NCBI GenBank assembly: GCA_945957605.1
Contig: CAMFLR010000001.1
Coordinates: forward strand, 1-64,000
Source: an uncultured Isosphaeraceae bacterium
GTDB lineage: Bacteria > Planctomycetota > Planctomycetia > Isosphaerales > Isosphaeraceae
Length of the DNA: 64,000 nucleotides
Reading direction: 5' to 3'
Shown here: positions 36,316 through 45,072 of the stretch, piece after piece
How positions within the stretch are numbered: position 1 is the first letter of the stretch
How the letters are laid out: each line of letters begins with the position of its first letter
Translations under genes and position numbers: made by a program
Notes under the pieces: generated by a model
The model's input: the letters and a program-made list of their open reading frames with translations, nothing else
The model's database searches: none
What the model was told of the DNA's origin: nothing

Positions 36316-36484
36316 GTTGACACTCCTGGAACGATTGCGGAAATTGGAGTTGTCGCAGTGGTTTAATTCGTTGCGGCAACAGGACATGATGCTAAACTGA
36401 AATTGGCGAGTCGGACGTTTCGGATCGGCCTCGGGGGTCAGAGGTGGCGTCGCGTCCGGTCACGAATGCCGAGGGGCCTGATCC

Positions 36485-37984
36485 ATGCCTGCACTCGATG
36501 CGGAGAGCCTCGCGCAACAAGCGGTAATGATCGGCCTGGTCTCAAAAGATCAGGCCAAGCTGGCGAGGTCCACGGCCGACGATGGCTCGGTGGAAGCGCT
36601 TATCAAGTCGTTCCTGCGCCACGAGATGCTGACTCGCTGGCAGGTTGAGCGGCTTCAAAAGGACGACGCGACCGGCTTTTTCTTTGGCGATTCGGTCATC
36701 ATGTTCCACATTGCCGAAGGGACTTTCGCCCGCGTTTATCGCGGCAGAAGGTCGGTCGGCGAGCCTGTTGCCATCAAAGTTTTGCGCAATCGGTTTGTTT
36801 CCGACCCCGACGCGATTCGCAGGTTCAACGAGGAAGCCGAAGCTGGAATCCGCTTGGTTCATCCCAACATTGTTCGCACATTTGAATATGGTGCGACCGA
36901 CAATAAGTACTTCATGATCATGGAGTACGTTGAAGGATCCAACCTGCGCGACTTCCTCAAGATTCGTGGGCGGGTGAGCGAATCGGAAGCCCTGCCCTTG
37001 ATGCTTGGGCTCGTCTCAGCGCTTCAATATTCGAACGAACAGGGTATCACGCATCGCGACATCAAAGGGACCAACATCCTTATCTCATCGAATGGTGTTG
37101 CGAAGCTCGTTGATTTCGGTCTGGCGACGATCGAAGGCGACGAAAAGAAGATGGCGCAGGCGCACGGTCAGCGCACGGTCGACTACTCTGCGCTCGAGCG
37201 ATCGTGTGGCAGCCCGAAAGGCGACCCAAGGTCCGACATCTTCTTTCTTGGCTGCGTTTTCTACCAGATGCTGACCGGTCAGCTTCCCCTGCCGGAAGTC
37301 GAGACGAACGACCCGCTCGCCAAGATGCTCAAACGCGGGATCAACAGTATCAAGCCGTTGCATGAGCACGCGTTTGCACCTTCGGGCGAGCTGACGCAAA
37401 TCATCGAACGAATGATGAAGGTCGATCTCAAGGCGCGTTATCAAACGTTCGCCGAGGTGCATCACGACCTTGATGTCTATCTGGCGCACATTGCCGCAGC
37501 GGCCCGCAAGGAGCGAAACGCAGCTAAATTGGCCGTGCGATCGGAAAGTGCCAGCGGCGAGATTGCCGCCGTGCGCGACGCGCGTAAAGCGGCTGGTGGT
37601 CAACCCACCCTGCTCTGCGTCGAGTCTCAGGACGAAATTCGGGACGCGTTTCGCAAGACGTTCGCGAAGATGGGCTATCGGACCATGCTGGTGTCCGACG
37701 CAGAAGTGGCGGCCGAACGCTATCGCGAGGAAGCGCCCGACGGCGTGGTGTTCGATGTCGACGGCCTGGGGGCTGCGTCATTGAACGCGTTTCTCGATAT
37801 GCACGAAGCCGCGCACGACGATGGCCACGTACTTGTCGCGCTGGTGTTGCTTGGACCGCGGCAGCACTATCTCGCCAAGAATTTGCCGACGAACGACGAT
37901 CTGATTGTGCTGACGAAGCCGCTCAAGATGCGTGAAGTGCAGGACGCGATTACGAAGCTGGTGCCGATCAGTTCGGAGTCATGA
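36485..37984 (+). CDS. Ser/Thr protein kinase fused to a C-terminal receiver domain
   Basis: 499 residues, cytoplasmic, with no membrane helix. The N-terminal 65 residues contain QQAVMIGLVSKDQ and FLRHEMLTRWQVERLQ, a helical leader common before planctomycete kinases. The kinase domain (about 73-340) has P-loop IAEGTFARVY, Lys98 in VAIKVL, catalytic HRDIKGTNIL (Asp192) and DFG (Asp210). Residues 375-499 form a response-regulator receiver: acidic pocket ESQDE, candidate phosphoacceptor Asp424 in VVFDVDG, and Lys478 in LTKP. Serine/threonine and two-component signalling are thus joined in one chain. Its stop is shared as a palindrome with the convergent UDG gene. Confidence 0.93.
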   Translation: MPALDAESLAQQAVMIGLVSKDQAKLARSTADDGSVEALIKSFLRHEMLTRWQVERLQKDDATGFFFGDSVIMFHIAEGTFARVYRGRRSVGEPVAIKVLRNRFVSDPDAIRRFNEEAEAGIRLVHPNIVRTFEYGATDNKYFMIMEYVEGSNLRDFLKIRGRVSESEALPLMLGLVSALQYSNEQGITHRDIKGTNILISSNGVAKLVDFGLATIEGDEKKMAQAHGQRTVDYSALERSCGSPKGDPRSDIFFLGCVFYQMLTGQLPLPEVETNDPLAKMLKRGINSIKPLHEHAFAPSGELTQIIERMMKVDLKARYQTFAEVHHDLDVYLAHIAAAARKERNAAKLAVRSESASGEIAAVRDARKAAGGQPTLLCVESQDEIRDAFRKTFAKMGYRTMLVSDAEVAAERYREEAPDGVVFDVDGLGAASLNAFLDMHEAAHDDGHVLVALVLLGPRQHYLAKNLPTNDDLIVLTKPLKMREVQDAITKLVPISSES

Positions 37985-38953
37985 TTTCTTGCGGTCGGGC
38001 ACTTTGAGGCCCATGGCGTACATCAAGAGCTGAAGATCGTCCCACGCTTCCTTCTTGGCTGTGGGCGTGCGTAGAAGGTACGCCGGGTGCCAGGTGGCGA
38101 CGGTGGGGATTCCTCGATAGCGGTGCCACTTACCGCGGAGCCGGTTCATCGGCATCACCGTTTGCATCAGCGCGGTCACTGCGGTTTTGCCGAGGAGACA
38201 AAGGAACTCGGGGCGGATGATCTCGATTTGCTTTTCGAGATACGGCAGGCAGCGTCCCATTTCTTCGGTGTCGGGCGTGCGGTTTTCGGGCGGGCGGCAT
38301 TTGAGGATGTTGGCAATGTAGACATCCTCGCGTTTCAGGCCCATTCCTTTGGTGATCATGTCGGTGAGTAATTGCCCTGCCTTGCCGACGAACGGCTCGC
38401 CTTTGCGATCTTCGTCGGCGCCTGGTGCCTCGCCGATGAACATTAGCCGCGCGTTCGGATTGCCCACGCCGAAGACGGTTTGGGTGCGTGTGTCGGCGAG
38501 AATGGGACAAAGGCGGCACGGAGCAATCTGTGCGGCCAGCGCAGCGAGCGCGGCGGGACGTTCGTCTGCCGGCATGATCGGCGAATCGAATTCCGACTCG
38601 CCGAAAAGGGAGGCTGTCGATCCGACCGGATAGTTGCCAGTTGTCGGATTTGAGTTGTCAGCGGAGGCTTTTCTTGCGGGATAGTTGTCAGTTTTTGGTT
38701 GTGAGTTGTTAGCGGGATCTTGTCGCGTGGGTTGGTTGTCAGTTTTCGGTTGTGGGTTGTCGGCGGGAGCTTTTTGTGTGGCTTGTGCTTCGGGTTGCGG
38801 GCGCGAAGCGGGCGCGGCTGGGCGAGAAGAGGCGCGGCGCGGGCGGAGTTCGGGGAGAGGCGGCATGACGACGCGATCGATCCCGGCGCGTCGGAGTGCC
38901 TCGACCCGTTGACGGACCGCGCGGATGAGAGAATTGCGTTCCGCGTCGTCCAT
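37979..38953 (-). CDS. type 4 (iron-sulfur) uracil-DNA glycosylase with a repeat-bearing N-terminal extension
   Basis: Removes uracil from DNA in base-excision repair. The catalytic domain is C-terminal: iron-sulfur ligands [16 protein letters not shown] and EFLCLLG; motif [20 protein letters not shown]; and the late [10 protein letters not shown]. It starts with a SPO1-polymerase-like helical leader ([21 protein letters not shown]). Between leader and catalytic domain is a Pro/Asn/Gln-rich insert made of three 17-residue repeats, probably a flexible linker. It is the last gene after rmlA and rmlC on the minus strand (30 bases after rmlC), and its stop overlaps the kinase stop. Confidence 0.94.
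   Translation of the reverse strand: MDDAERNSLIRAVRQRVEALRRAGIDRVVMPPLPELRPRRASSRPAAPASRPQPEAQATQKAPADNPQPKTDNQPTRQDPANNSQPKTDNYPARKASADNSNPTTGNYPVGSTASLFGESEFDSPIMPADERPAALAALAAQIAPCRLCPILADTRTQTVFGVGNPNARLMFIGEAPGADEDRKGEPFVGKAGQLLTDMITKGMGLKREDVYIANILKCRPPENRTPDTEEMGRCLPYLEKQIEIIRPEFLCLLGKTAVTALMQTVMPMNRLRGKWHRYRGIPTVATWHPAYLLRTPTAKKEAWDDLQLLMYAMGLKVPDRKKS
38629..38781 (-). repeat. three tandem 51-bp repeats inside the UDG gene
   Basis: Three imperfect units of 51 bp starting near 38629, 38680 and 38731. Each encodes 17 residues ([17 protein letters not shown] and relatives). The whole-codon period keeps frame, so copy number could vary between strains without breaking the enzyme. Confidence 0.8.
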
Positions 38954-38983
38954 CGTGCCTCTCGAAATCGTCTCGGAGTCGCT

Positions 38984-39604
38984 TTAGCTGCTGGTTCGCG
39001 GCGAACTGATGCCGCTGGGCTGATCGGCTCGCACGCCGCGCGGCATGCTGGCGACAACGGTTGGCAATCGGTGTTTGGGGAGGTCGGCCAGAGTTGGGGC
39101 CGCGGCGTCCTTGGGGGCGAGAATCGGCTCGCTGATGGGCCAGTCGATCCCGATCGCCGGGTCGTTCCAGGCGAGGCTCGCCTCGTCGCTGGGCGTGTAG
39201 AATTCCGTACATTTATACAGCACGAGCGCCGTCTCGCTCAAGACGGCGAAGCCGTGCGCGAAGCCTTCGGGGATGTAAATCTGGTGCCGGTTTTCCGACG
39301 AGAGCGTGACGCCGACCCACTGACCAAAAGTCGGCGACCCCAGGCGGATATCCACGGCCACGTCAAAAACTTCGCCGTGCAGAACCGAGACGAGTTTCCC
39401 TTGCGCCGCCGGCCATTGATAGTGGAGGCCGCGGAGCACGCCGTGCTTTGAGCTGGAAAGATTATCCTGCACAAAACGAACGGGAAGACCGGCACCATCA
39501 TACCGTTTCTGGTTCCAGACTTCCGTCAGGTAGCCGCGGTCGTCGCGGAAAACGGCTGGCTCGACCACGACGACGCCGGGCAGACGAGTCTCGGTTACCT
39601 TCAT
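38984..39604 (-). CDS. rfbC: dTDP-4-dehydrorhamnose 3,5-epimerase
   Basis: RmlC, third step of dTDP-L-rhamnose synthesis: epimerises the 4-keto-6-deoxy sugar at C3 and C5. The cupin-type fold opens [19 protein letters not shown], with conserved [18 protein letters not shown] (catalytic His), [16 protein letters not shown] and [10 protein letters not shown]. Tyr and the acidic partner are in the [19 protein letters not shown] region. It overlaps the upstream rmlA gene by four bases. The last 25 residues are an Arg/Ser/Pro tail beyond the usual end. The partner genes rmlB and rmlD are not in the window. Confidence 0.95.
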   Translation of the reverse strand: MKVTETRLPGVVVVEPAVFRDDRGYLTEVWNQKRYDGAGLPVRFVQDNLSSSKHGVLRGLHYQWPAAQGKLVSVLHGEVFDVAVDIRLGSPTFGQWVGVTLSSENRHQIYIPEGFAHGFAVLSETALVLYKCTEFYTPSDEASLAWNDPAIGIDWPISEPILAPKDAAAPTLADLPKHRLPTVVASMPRGVRADQPSGISSPRTSS

Positions 39605-40476
39605 GACTGGCTCGCTTCCTTGAGAATCATCTGGAGATACGGCCCGAAGTCGTTACGGTACGCCGCCGCGAGTTTTTCAAGCTGGGCTGCGTCGATGAAG
39701 CCCATGCGAAACGCGATTTCTTCCAGGCAGGCGACTTTAAGCCCCTGCCGTTGCTCGATGGTCTGGATGAATCCCGACGCTTGCTGGAGCGCCTCGAATG
39801 TCCCGGTATCGAGCCAGGCGGTTCCGCGACCTAATGTTTCGAGCCGTAACTGTTTGCGCTTGAGGTATTCGTTGTTGACGTCGGTGATTTCCAGCTCCCC
39901 GCGCGGCGAGGGTTTCAGGTCGCGGGCGATGTCGAGCACCTGATTATCGTAGAAATAAAGACCGACGACTGCGTAGTTGGATTTCGGCTGTTTGGGTTTC
40001 TCTTCAATACCCAGAACGGTCCCCTGGCGGTCGAATTCGACCACCCCGTAGCGTTCGGGGTCCTTCACGTAATAGCCGAAAATCGTTGCACCCTGCTCCT
40101 GCTTCGCTGCGTCCTGAAGCGTTTCGCTTAGGCCATGCGCGAAGAAGATATTGTCGCCAAGCACAAGCGCGACTGAGCTATCGCCGACAAACTCTCGGCC
40201 GATGATGAACGCCTGTGCCAGTCCTTCGGGACGGGGCTGAACGGCGTAACTCAGGTTCAAACCCCAGTTTGCGCCTGTGCCTAGTAGGTCGCGGAAGCGT
40301 GGCAGGTCTTCGGGTGTCGAGATGACGAGGATCTCGCGGATACCCGACAGCATCAGAGTGCTGAGCGGGTAGTAGATCATCGGCTTGTCGTAGATCGGCA
40401 GTAATTGCTTGCTGACGACGCGGGTGAGCGGGTGCAACCGCGTGCCCGAACCGCCGGCCAGGATGATTCCCTTCAT
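39601..40476 (-). CDS. rfbA: glucose-1-phosphate thymidylyltransferase
   Basis: RmlA, first step of dTDP-L-rhamnose synthesis: joins glucose 1-phosphate and dTTP. The nucleotide-binding signature is [16 protein letters not shown], with [16 protein letters not shown], the sugar-binding LVLGDNIFF and [20 protein letters not shown], and [11 protein letters not shown]. Length is 291 residues from ATG 40476. That start has GGAG eleven bases upstream; a GTG at 40488 in frame lacks a site. It leads a tight minus-strand unit with rmlC and the UDG gene. Rhamnose likely feeds the glycosyltransferases in this region. Confidence 0.96.
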   Translation of the reverse strand: MKGIILAGGSGTRLHPLTRVVSKQLLPIYDKPMIYYPLSTLMLSGIREILVISTPEDLPRFRDLLGTGANWGLNLSYAVQPRPEGLAQAFIIGREFVGDSSVALVLGDNIFFAHGLSETLQDAAKQEQGATIFGYYVKDPERYGVVEFDRQGTVLGIEEKPKQPKSNYAVVGLYFYDNQVLDIARDLKPSPRGELEITDVNNEYLKRKQLRLETLGRGTAWLDTGTFEALQQASGFIQTIEQRQGLKVACLEEIAFRMGFIDAAQLEKLAAAYRNDFGPYLQMILKEASQS

Positions 40477-40639
40477 GGCGCGATTCACTCCGTCGGCGGC
40501 GCGAGGATGGAAGGCCGCCCGATGGGTGCAACCTAACCCGAAACGCCGCGACGGGCAATCGCGTTTCGCTCACGCTTGCCAAATCGGCAAAGTCGACCGA
40601 CTTTCATTGAAGTTGGCAGACTACGACCAACTCCAATTG

Positions 40640-42028
40640 TTACGGCTGCGGAACGCGCTTCGCCGGAATCGGATTCGGTTTGAACGCGACTTGCATCCAG
40701 CTTTGCCACGACGCGACGTCGTAGCCGAAGTCGCGACCGGTGAGTTTGACCAACGCGGCCAAAACTTCGGTGTTTTGATGGTTCACTGCGACCATGCGCG
40801 GCGTGGCGCCACGATTCGGGCCAGCGCCGCCGATGTTCAATCCCGCACCTGAGAAGGCCGAAGCAGGGACCGACGTTGCGCCAAATGCAACGACGCCAGG
40901 TCCCACGGCTGGTCCGGTCAGAATGGGAATCGACTGGCCGCCCGACATGCCAAACCCGCCATATCCGCCGGGGCCACCACTGCTGAATCCTGCGTTGATG
41001 CCATTTCCGCCGGAGCCGTTTTGATCCCAGACCGTTTGCAACTCAGACGACACGAGCGCGGGGATGAGTCGAGGAACAGCCGCCACAGCGTTGAGATTCC
41101 CCAGCGCCCATGCCGCGCGATTGATGATCGGCAGTGATTCTGACTTCAACGCTTGAACAAGCTTGGGAACGATGTTCTGCTCTTTCGACCGCGAGATCTG
41201 CGTCATGTACGATTCGCGGACTTCGCCGACCGGCTCATTGAGCAGACGCGTCACCAGGGCGGCCGAGGCTTCGGGGCCGGGGATTCCACCAAGGGCACGC
41301 GAAGCGAGCGAGCGGAACTGAGGATTTTCGTCGAGTCCAAACACGCGCACGATCGGGTTCACGGCGATCGGTTCATGGATCGCCATCACCTCGGCCTCGG
41401 CAAGCTTCGACTTGTTTTCAGGGCCGTTTACCATCGCATTTTTGAGCGAGGTCAGGCGGCGGGCCCAGGTCTTTTGCTCGGCGGTTGCCGATGCCTCGGC
41501 GTCGCGCTGTTCCTTCTCTTCGGCGGTGATCCACTTCCCTTTGACAAGGAAATAACCCTGCGCGGTCTTCAGTTCGCTCGCGGTGAGCCAGCGGCCTTCG
41601 TGATTGAAATGACCGAGCCGCTGATGCGCCTCGGAGTGATTCGGATTCTTCTTGATCGCGCTCTCGAAATGAACGGTGGCCAGGTCGTTGAGCTTGTGGC
41701 CGAGGCACCAAACGCCAAGTTGATAGTCGTCCTCAGCGCCCTTGGTTCCGGACTTCTCGACGGCCTTGCGCTTGATCACGTAATCGTCGAGGACGCCTTT
41801 TTCGGGCTCGATCGTCTGCACGCGATCTTTCTTGAGAACCATCGGCGTTTTTCCCTGCTCGCCGATGATCAAATACTGGTCGGGGTGCAAGTCATCGACA
41901 ATCGCTTTACCTTTGATAATGCTGCCATTCTTGACGTGAATTCGGTCAGCCAAACAATTTGGGGCGAGCAAGCAAATTGCGCACAATCCCAGGAGCAATT
42001 GACTTCGCAAGGCTCGAACCAGGAGCAT
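40640..42028 (-). CDS. exported TPR/HEAT-repeat protein
   Basis: 462 residues with a signal peptide (LLLGLCAICLLAPNCLA). A small sheet domain follows (IHVKNGSIIKGKAIVDDL), then TPR-like helices at about 95-140 (HFESAIKKNPNHSEAHQRLG). HEAT-like repeats run from about 205 to 330 (LASRALGGIPGPEASAALVT, INRAAWALGNLNAVAAVPRL), then a Gly/Ser/Pro-rich stretch, and a last helix with DYGF-like GRDFGYDVASWQSWM. It probably scaffolds protein interactions in the periplasm; no enzyme motif is seen. It lies 151 bases after rmlA in transcription order reversed, and is divergent from moaB. Confidence 0.82.
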   Translation of the reverse strand: MLLVRALRSQLLLGLCAICLLAPNCLADRIHVKNGSIIKGKAIVDDLHPDQYLIIGEQGKTPMVLKKDRVQTIEPEKGVLDDYVIKRKAVEKSGTKGAEDDYQLGVWCLGHKLNDLATVHFESAIKKNPNHSEAHQRLGHFNHEGRWLTASELKTAQGYFLVKGKWITAEEKEQRDAEASATAEQKTWARRLTSLKNAMVNGPENKSKLAEAEVMAIHEPIAVNPIVRVFGLDENPQFRSLASRALGGIPGPEASAALVTRLLNEPVGEVRESYMTQISRSKEQNIVPKLVQALKSESLPIINRAAWALGNLNAVAAVPRLIPALVSSELQTVWDQNGSGGNGINAGFSSGGPGGYGGFGMSGGQSIPILTGPAVGPGVVAFGATSVPASAFSGAGLNIGGAGPNRGATPRMVAVNHQNTEVLAALVKLTGRDFGYDVASWQSWMQVAFKPNPIPAKRVPQP

Positions 42029-42120
42029 ATGACGAGTCCTCCTCGGATTGTTACGAATTTGTCAAATTCTATCTCAACGGTGCTGCAGCTTCAATCGGCA
42101 TGTCGATAAGGATCGATGTC

Positions 42121-42633
42121 ATGAACCCTTCGATCAGTGAACACAGGCAAGGCGGGCGGCAGAGTTTGACGATTGCGGTGATTACCGTGTCAGATACCCG
42201 GACGATCGAGACGGACAAGTCCGGTGCGCTTGTTGTTGAACTGGCGACCGCAAAAGGACATCGCATCGTCTCGCGTACGATTGTGCCCGATGAACCTGAG
42301 CAGATGTCGAAAGTTCTCGTTCAACTTGGCAAAGATGATGAACTGGACGCGATTCTGATGACCGGAGGCACTGGCATTAGCCCGCGCGACATGACGTTTG
42401 AAACCGTCTCCGCCCTGCTGACCAAACCGCTTCCGGGCTACGGCGAATTGTTCCGAATGCTGAGTTATGCCGAAATCGGCTCCGCTTGCATTTTGAGCCG
42501 CGCGGTTGGTGGCTTGATGGGCAAGACCGTTGTGCTCGTTATGCCCGGTTCAACTGCGGCGGTGACTCTGGCGATGAACAAAATCATCCTGCCCGAGCTG
42601 CCTCATCTCGTCTCCGAAGCACGCAAGGTCTGA
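42121..42633 (+). CDS. moaB: MoaB-type molybdenum cofactor biosynthesis protein
   Basis: Molybdopterin adenylyltransferase-like protein (MoaB/Mog fold), acting in molybdenum cofactor assembly. Motifs are LTIAVITVSDTR, AILMTGGTGISPRDMT (substrate loop), ALLTKPLPGYGELFRMLSY and VLVMPGSTAAVTLAMNKIILPELPHL (cited in parts). It has 170 residues from ATG 42121, the family's usual length; AAGGA lies about nine bases before it. An in-frame ATG at 42100 and a frame running to 41959 are less likely. No other moa or mob gene is adjacent; the convergent RsmG-SpoU fusion gene lies 21 bases beyond. Confidence 0.93.
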   Translation: MNPSISEHRQGGRQSLTIAVITVSDTRTIETDKSGALVVELATAKGHRIVSRTIVPDEPEQMSKVLVQLGKDDELDAILMTGGTGISPRDMTFETVSALLTKPLPGYGELFRMLSYAEIGSACILSRAVGGLMGKTVVLVMPGSTAAVTLAMNKIILPELPHLVSEARKV

Positions 42634-42654
42634 CGTCTGTCACGCCGCAAATAT

Positions 42655-44106
42655 TCACGATTTCTGGCGGTTCCAGGCGTAAAGCGCGATGGCGGTCGCG
42701 GTTGCGGCGTTGAGCGATTCGACGTCCGGCGCGATTGGAATTCGCCTCGTGGAAGTCTGGCGAAGCTGGGCAGGAAGGCCGGGACCTTCGACGCCGGGGA
42801 TAAGGCCGAAGCTGGCCGGGAATGGTTCGGCGTCGAGGTCGGTGCCCTGAGCATCGAGTGCGATCAGAGGAGCGCCGGCGACTTCGATTTCCTTGATCGA
42901 CGGTCCCTGAAACAACTCGACCTGAAACACCGCTGGGCCGGCTGCGCGCAAGCTCTTGGGGTGATAGGGGTGCGCGGCTTCCTTCAAGAGAACAGCGCGA
43001 GGAACTCCGAATGCGGCGGCTGAGCGGAGCACGGCTCCGACGTTTTCGGGATCCTGGAATGGGATGAAGAGGGTGCAGCCGGCGGGCCAGGGACTTGTGT
43101 CGTCGAACTGCGGTAACGCCGGTGCTTTGACGAGCAAGATTGGCGCGTGAGTACCGGCGACGTCGAGTTCTTTGAGCAAGGCGTCGCTGACGCGATACCA
43201 CGTGGCGTGTGGAATTGATTCGGGCGGCGCGGGGCCATTGGGATTGGTGATCCAGGCGTCGACGCGATCGGAGAAGCGTTCGAGCACTTCGGCCACCGTG
43301 CGCGTGCCGGAGAACAAAGCCTGGCCCTGCTTGCGAATGCCTCGGCCCGTTAGCAGTTCGCGACCGAGCTTGATGAATGGGTTGGAGTCGCTTGTTACCT
43401 CGCGGATCGGGCCGCTGTGTGCGCGCGTTGGCTCGCCTTCCTCATCGGACATGGCTGGCGCGGGGGCATCGAGCCGTTCGTAAACGACGAGCCGGCGTTC
43501 GTGCGTGGTGCCGGGGATCGAGTACGCATGATTGGCGGTAATTTTGAACAAGCCCGCATGCGTTTTTCGTGCCTCGGCGACTTCGTCGAGGCAGTCGGGC
43601 CCTTTCATCAAGAGCATTTTGCCGCCCGGCAGAATGGCGCGAGCGACGCGATCTAGCGTTTGCGGGATTGAGGCGACGGCGCGGGTGATGATGCCCTGAA
43701 CTTCGAACGGGAATTTGCGGTTCACCTTGTTCGCGAAGACTTCGACGTGCTTCAGGCCGAGGCGATCGACGACTTCTTGCAAGAATTCGGCCCGTGCGCC
43801 GCGCGGTTCGGCGAGGATCATCCGAATGTTGGGTCGGGCGATTGCGAGAGGAATCCCGGGCAAGCCGGGGCCGCTGCCCATGTCGACGATCGGGTCGGGC
43901 AACTCTTCGAAACGCAGGACGAGCAAGCTGTCGACGTAGTGCTTGAGCACCATGTTGTCGAACTGGTGGATGCGCGTCATGTTGAGGCGAGTGTTCGCCT
44001 CGCGGAGCATCTGGTGGTAAGTCCAGAGTGCGTCGATTGCGCCACCAGGGAGATTGATGCCGCAGTCTTTGAGGATCAGGTCGAGCGACTTTCGGCTCGG
44101 GGTCAT
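42655..44106 (-). CDS. RsmG-SpoU fusion: two RNA methyltransferases in one protein
   Basis: 483 residues. Residues 1-225 are RsmG (GidB), which makes m7G at position 527 of 16S rRNA: NTRLNMTRI, SAM motif VDMGSGPGLPGIPLA, LAEPRGARAEFLQEV and VQGIITRAVASI. After an acidic linker (MSDEEGEPTRAHSG), residues 240-483 are a SpoU/TrmH-type ribose 2'-O-methyltransferase: an N-terminal substrate domain (FIKLGRELLTGRGIRKQGQA), motif 1 PENVGAVLRSAAAFG, motif 2 GLIPGVEGPG and motif 3 PIAPDVESLNAATATAI. Both halves keep their key motifs, so both may be active. There is no internal stop or frameshift. Confidence 0.93.
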   Translation of the reverse strand: MTPSRKSLDLILKDCGINLPGGAIDALWTYHQMLREANTRLNMTRIHQFDNMVLKHYVDSLLVLRFEELPDPIVDMGSGPGLPGIPLAIARPNIRMILAEPRGARAEFLQEVVDRLGLKHVEVFANKVNRKFPFEVQGIITRAVASIPQTLDRVARAILPGGKMLLMKGPDCLDEVAEARKTHAGLFKITANHAYSIPGTTHERRLVVYERLDAPAPAMSDEEGEPTRAHSGPIREVTSDSNPFIKLGRELLTGRGIRKQGQALFSGTRTVAEVLERFSDRVDAWITNPNGPAPPESIPHATWYRVSDALLKELDVAGTHAPILLVKAPALPQFDDTSPWPAGCTLFIPFQDPENVGAVLRSAAAFGVPRAVLLKEAAHPYHPKSLRAAGPAVFQVELFQGPSIKEIEVAGAPLIALDAQGTDLDAEPFPASFGLIPGVEGPGLPAQLRQTSTRRIPIAPDVESLNAATATAIALYAWNRQKS

Positions 44107-44258
44107 GCGCGGACGCTCTTTCGGATCGATTCGCGGTGCTTATCTGGAAGCGAAATCCCTCGTGACCGCGCAGAGCATGGTCACGAGGGCAAGGATTTCA
44201 TCATACCGAATAAACGAAGTTCCGGCACAGCTTCTCCGCGCCGAACCCCGACGTCGTA

Positions 44259-45068
44259 TCAGCTACTCGCGCTGCGATAGGACCGCAAGGCACGGGTGAA
44301 GAATGCGCGACTGGCCCAGAGCGAAACGATTGTGGCAACGATCGTGAAGCCGATCATCTTCCAGTCGAATAGCCGCACCATGACGTTCGAAGGCACGTTC
44401 GCGACGAGCAAGATCGGCAGGATGAACGTGAAGACAAACCCCAACGGGGCGACGTTCGTGTTATCGAAAATCTGTTTCGGGTATCGCGCCAGGCTGGCGA
44501 ACAGCCACCACATTTCCATCAGCGACTGATTGCGCACGAGCCAGACGGAAAAGGCCGTCAGCACGAGCATGAAGGCGTAGGCAATCAACACACCGCAGAC
44601 GAATGTCACCATGAACATCGCCAGCTTGGTTGGGTCGAATTCCCAGTGCATCCGCGCGAGTGCGATCAGCATCACAACCGCACCCATGATGATATTAGGG
44701 GCAGTGGCCCAATCAACGCGCCGGCATGTAATCAGGAATTGCTCGTCGATTGGTTTCAGGAGCAGGAAGTCGAGGTCGCCGGTGCGGACAAGTTCGGCGA
44801 ATTCGTTGCAATTCTCCAGGAACAGGCACTCGATCAGCCCGTTCAAAGCGAAGAAGCAACCGACGAAGAAGAGGTACTGGTTCTGCGTCCAGCCGGCGAT
44901 CAGGTTTGTTTTGCCGAACACCGTCGCATAGAACGCAAGGAGGATCGACAGCCAGATCGCTTCGACGGCAACCTTCACCAGAAAGTTGCCTCGAAAGGCG
45001 AGTTCGCGGGCCAGGGTGTACTTGCCGAGCTGGCCCAGGAGCTTTGTGTACTTCCAGAAAACACGCAT
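44259..45068 (-). CDS. ABC-2 type exporter permease (PF06182-like), second subunit
   Basis: 269 residues with six hydrophobic segments and cytoplasmic ends. It resembles the ABC2_membrane_6 family: a short amphipathic start (YTKLLGQLGKYTLARELAFR), FLENCNEFAELVRTGDLDFL (the conserved GDLDFLLLKP loop), and a helix cluster to the end. It is encoded four bases after its partner permease and behind the ATPase, so it forms a heteromeric exporter. Substrate unknown; related systems move lipids, peptides or drugs. Confidence 0.88.
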   Translation of the reverse strand: MRVFWKYTKLLGQLGKYTLARELAFRGNFLVKVAVEAIWLSILLAFYATVFGKTNLIAGWTQNQYLFFVGCFFALNGLIECLFLENCNEFAELVRTGDLDFLLLKPIDEQFLITCRRVDWATAPNIIMGAVVMLIALARMHWEFDPTKLAMFMVTFVCGVLIAYAFMLVLTAFSVWLVRNQSLMEMWWLFASLARYPKQIFDNTNVAPLGFVFTFILPILLVANVPSNVMVRLFDWKMIGFTIVATIVSLWASRAFFTRALRSYRSASS

Positions 45069-45072
45069 GGGC

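Noticed and set aside
38629-38781. Regularly spaced 51-bp repeats as a CRISPR array
   Set aside because: Units are contiguous with no unique spacers, are imperfect, and lie in frame within a coding gene.
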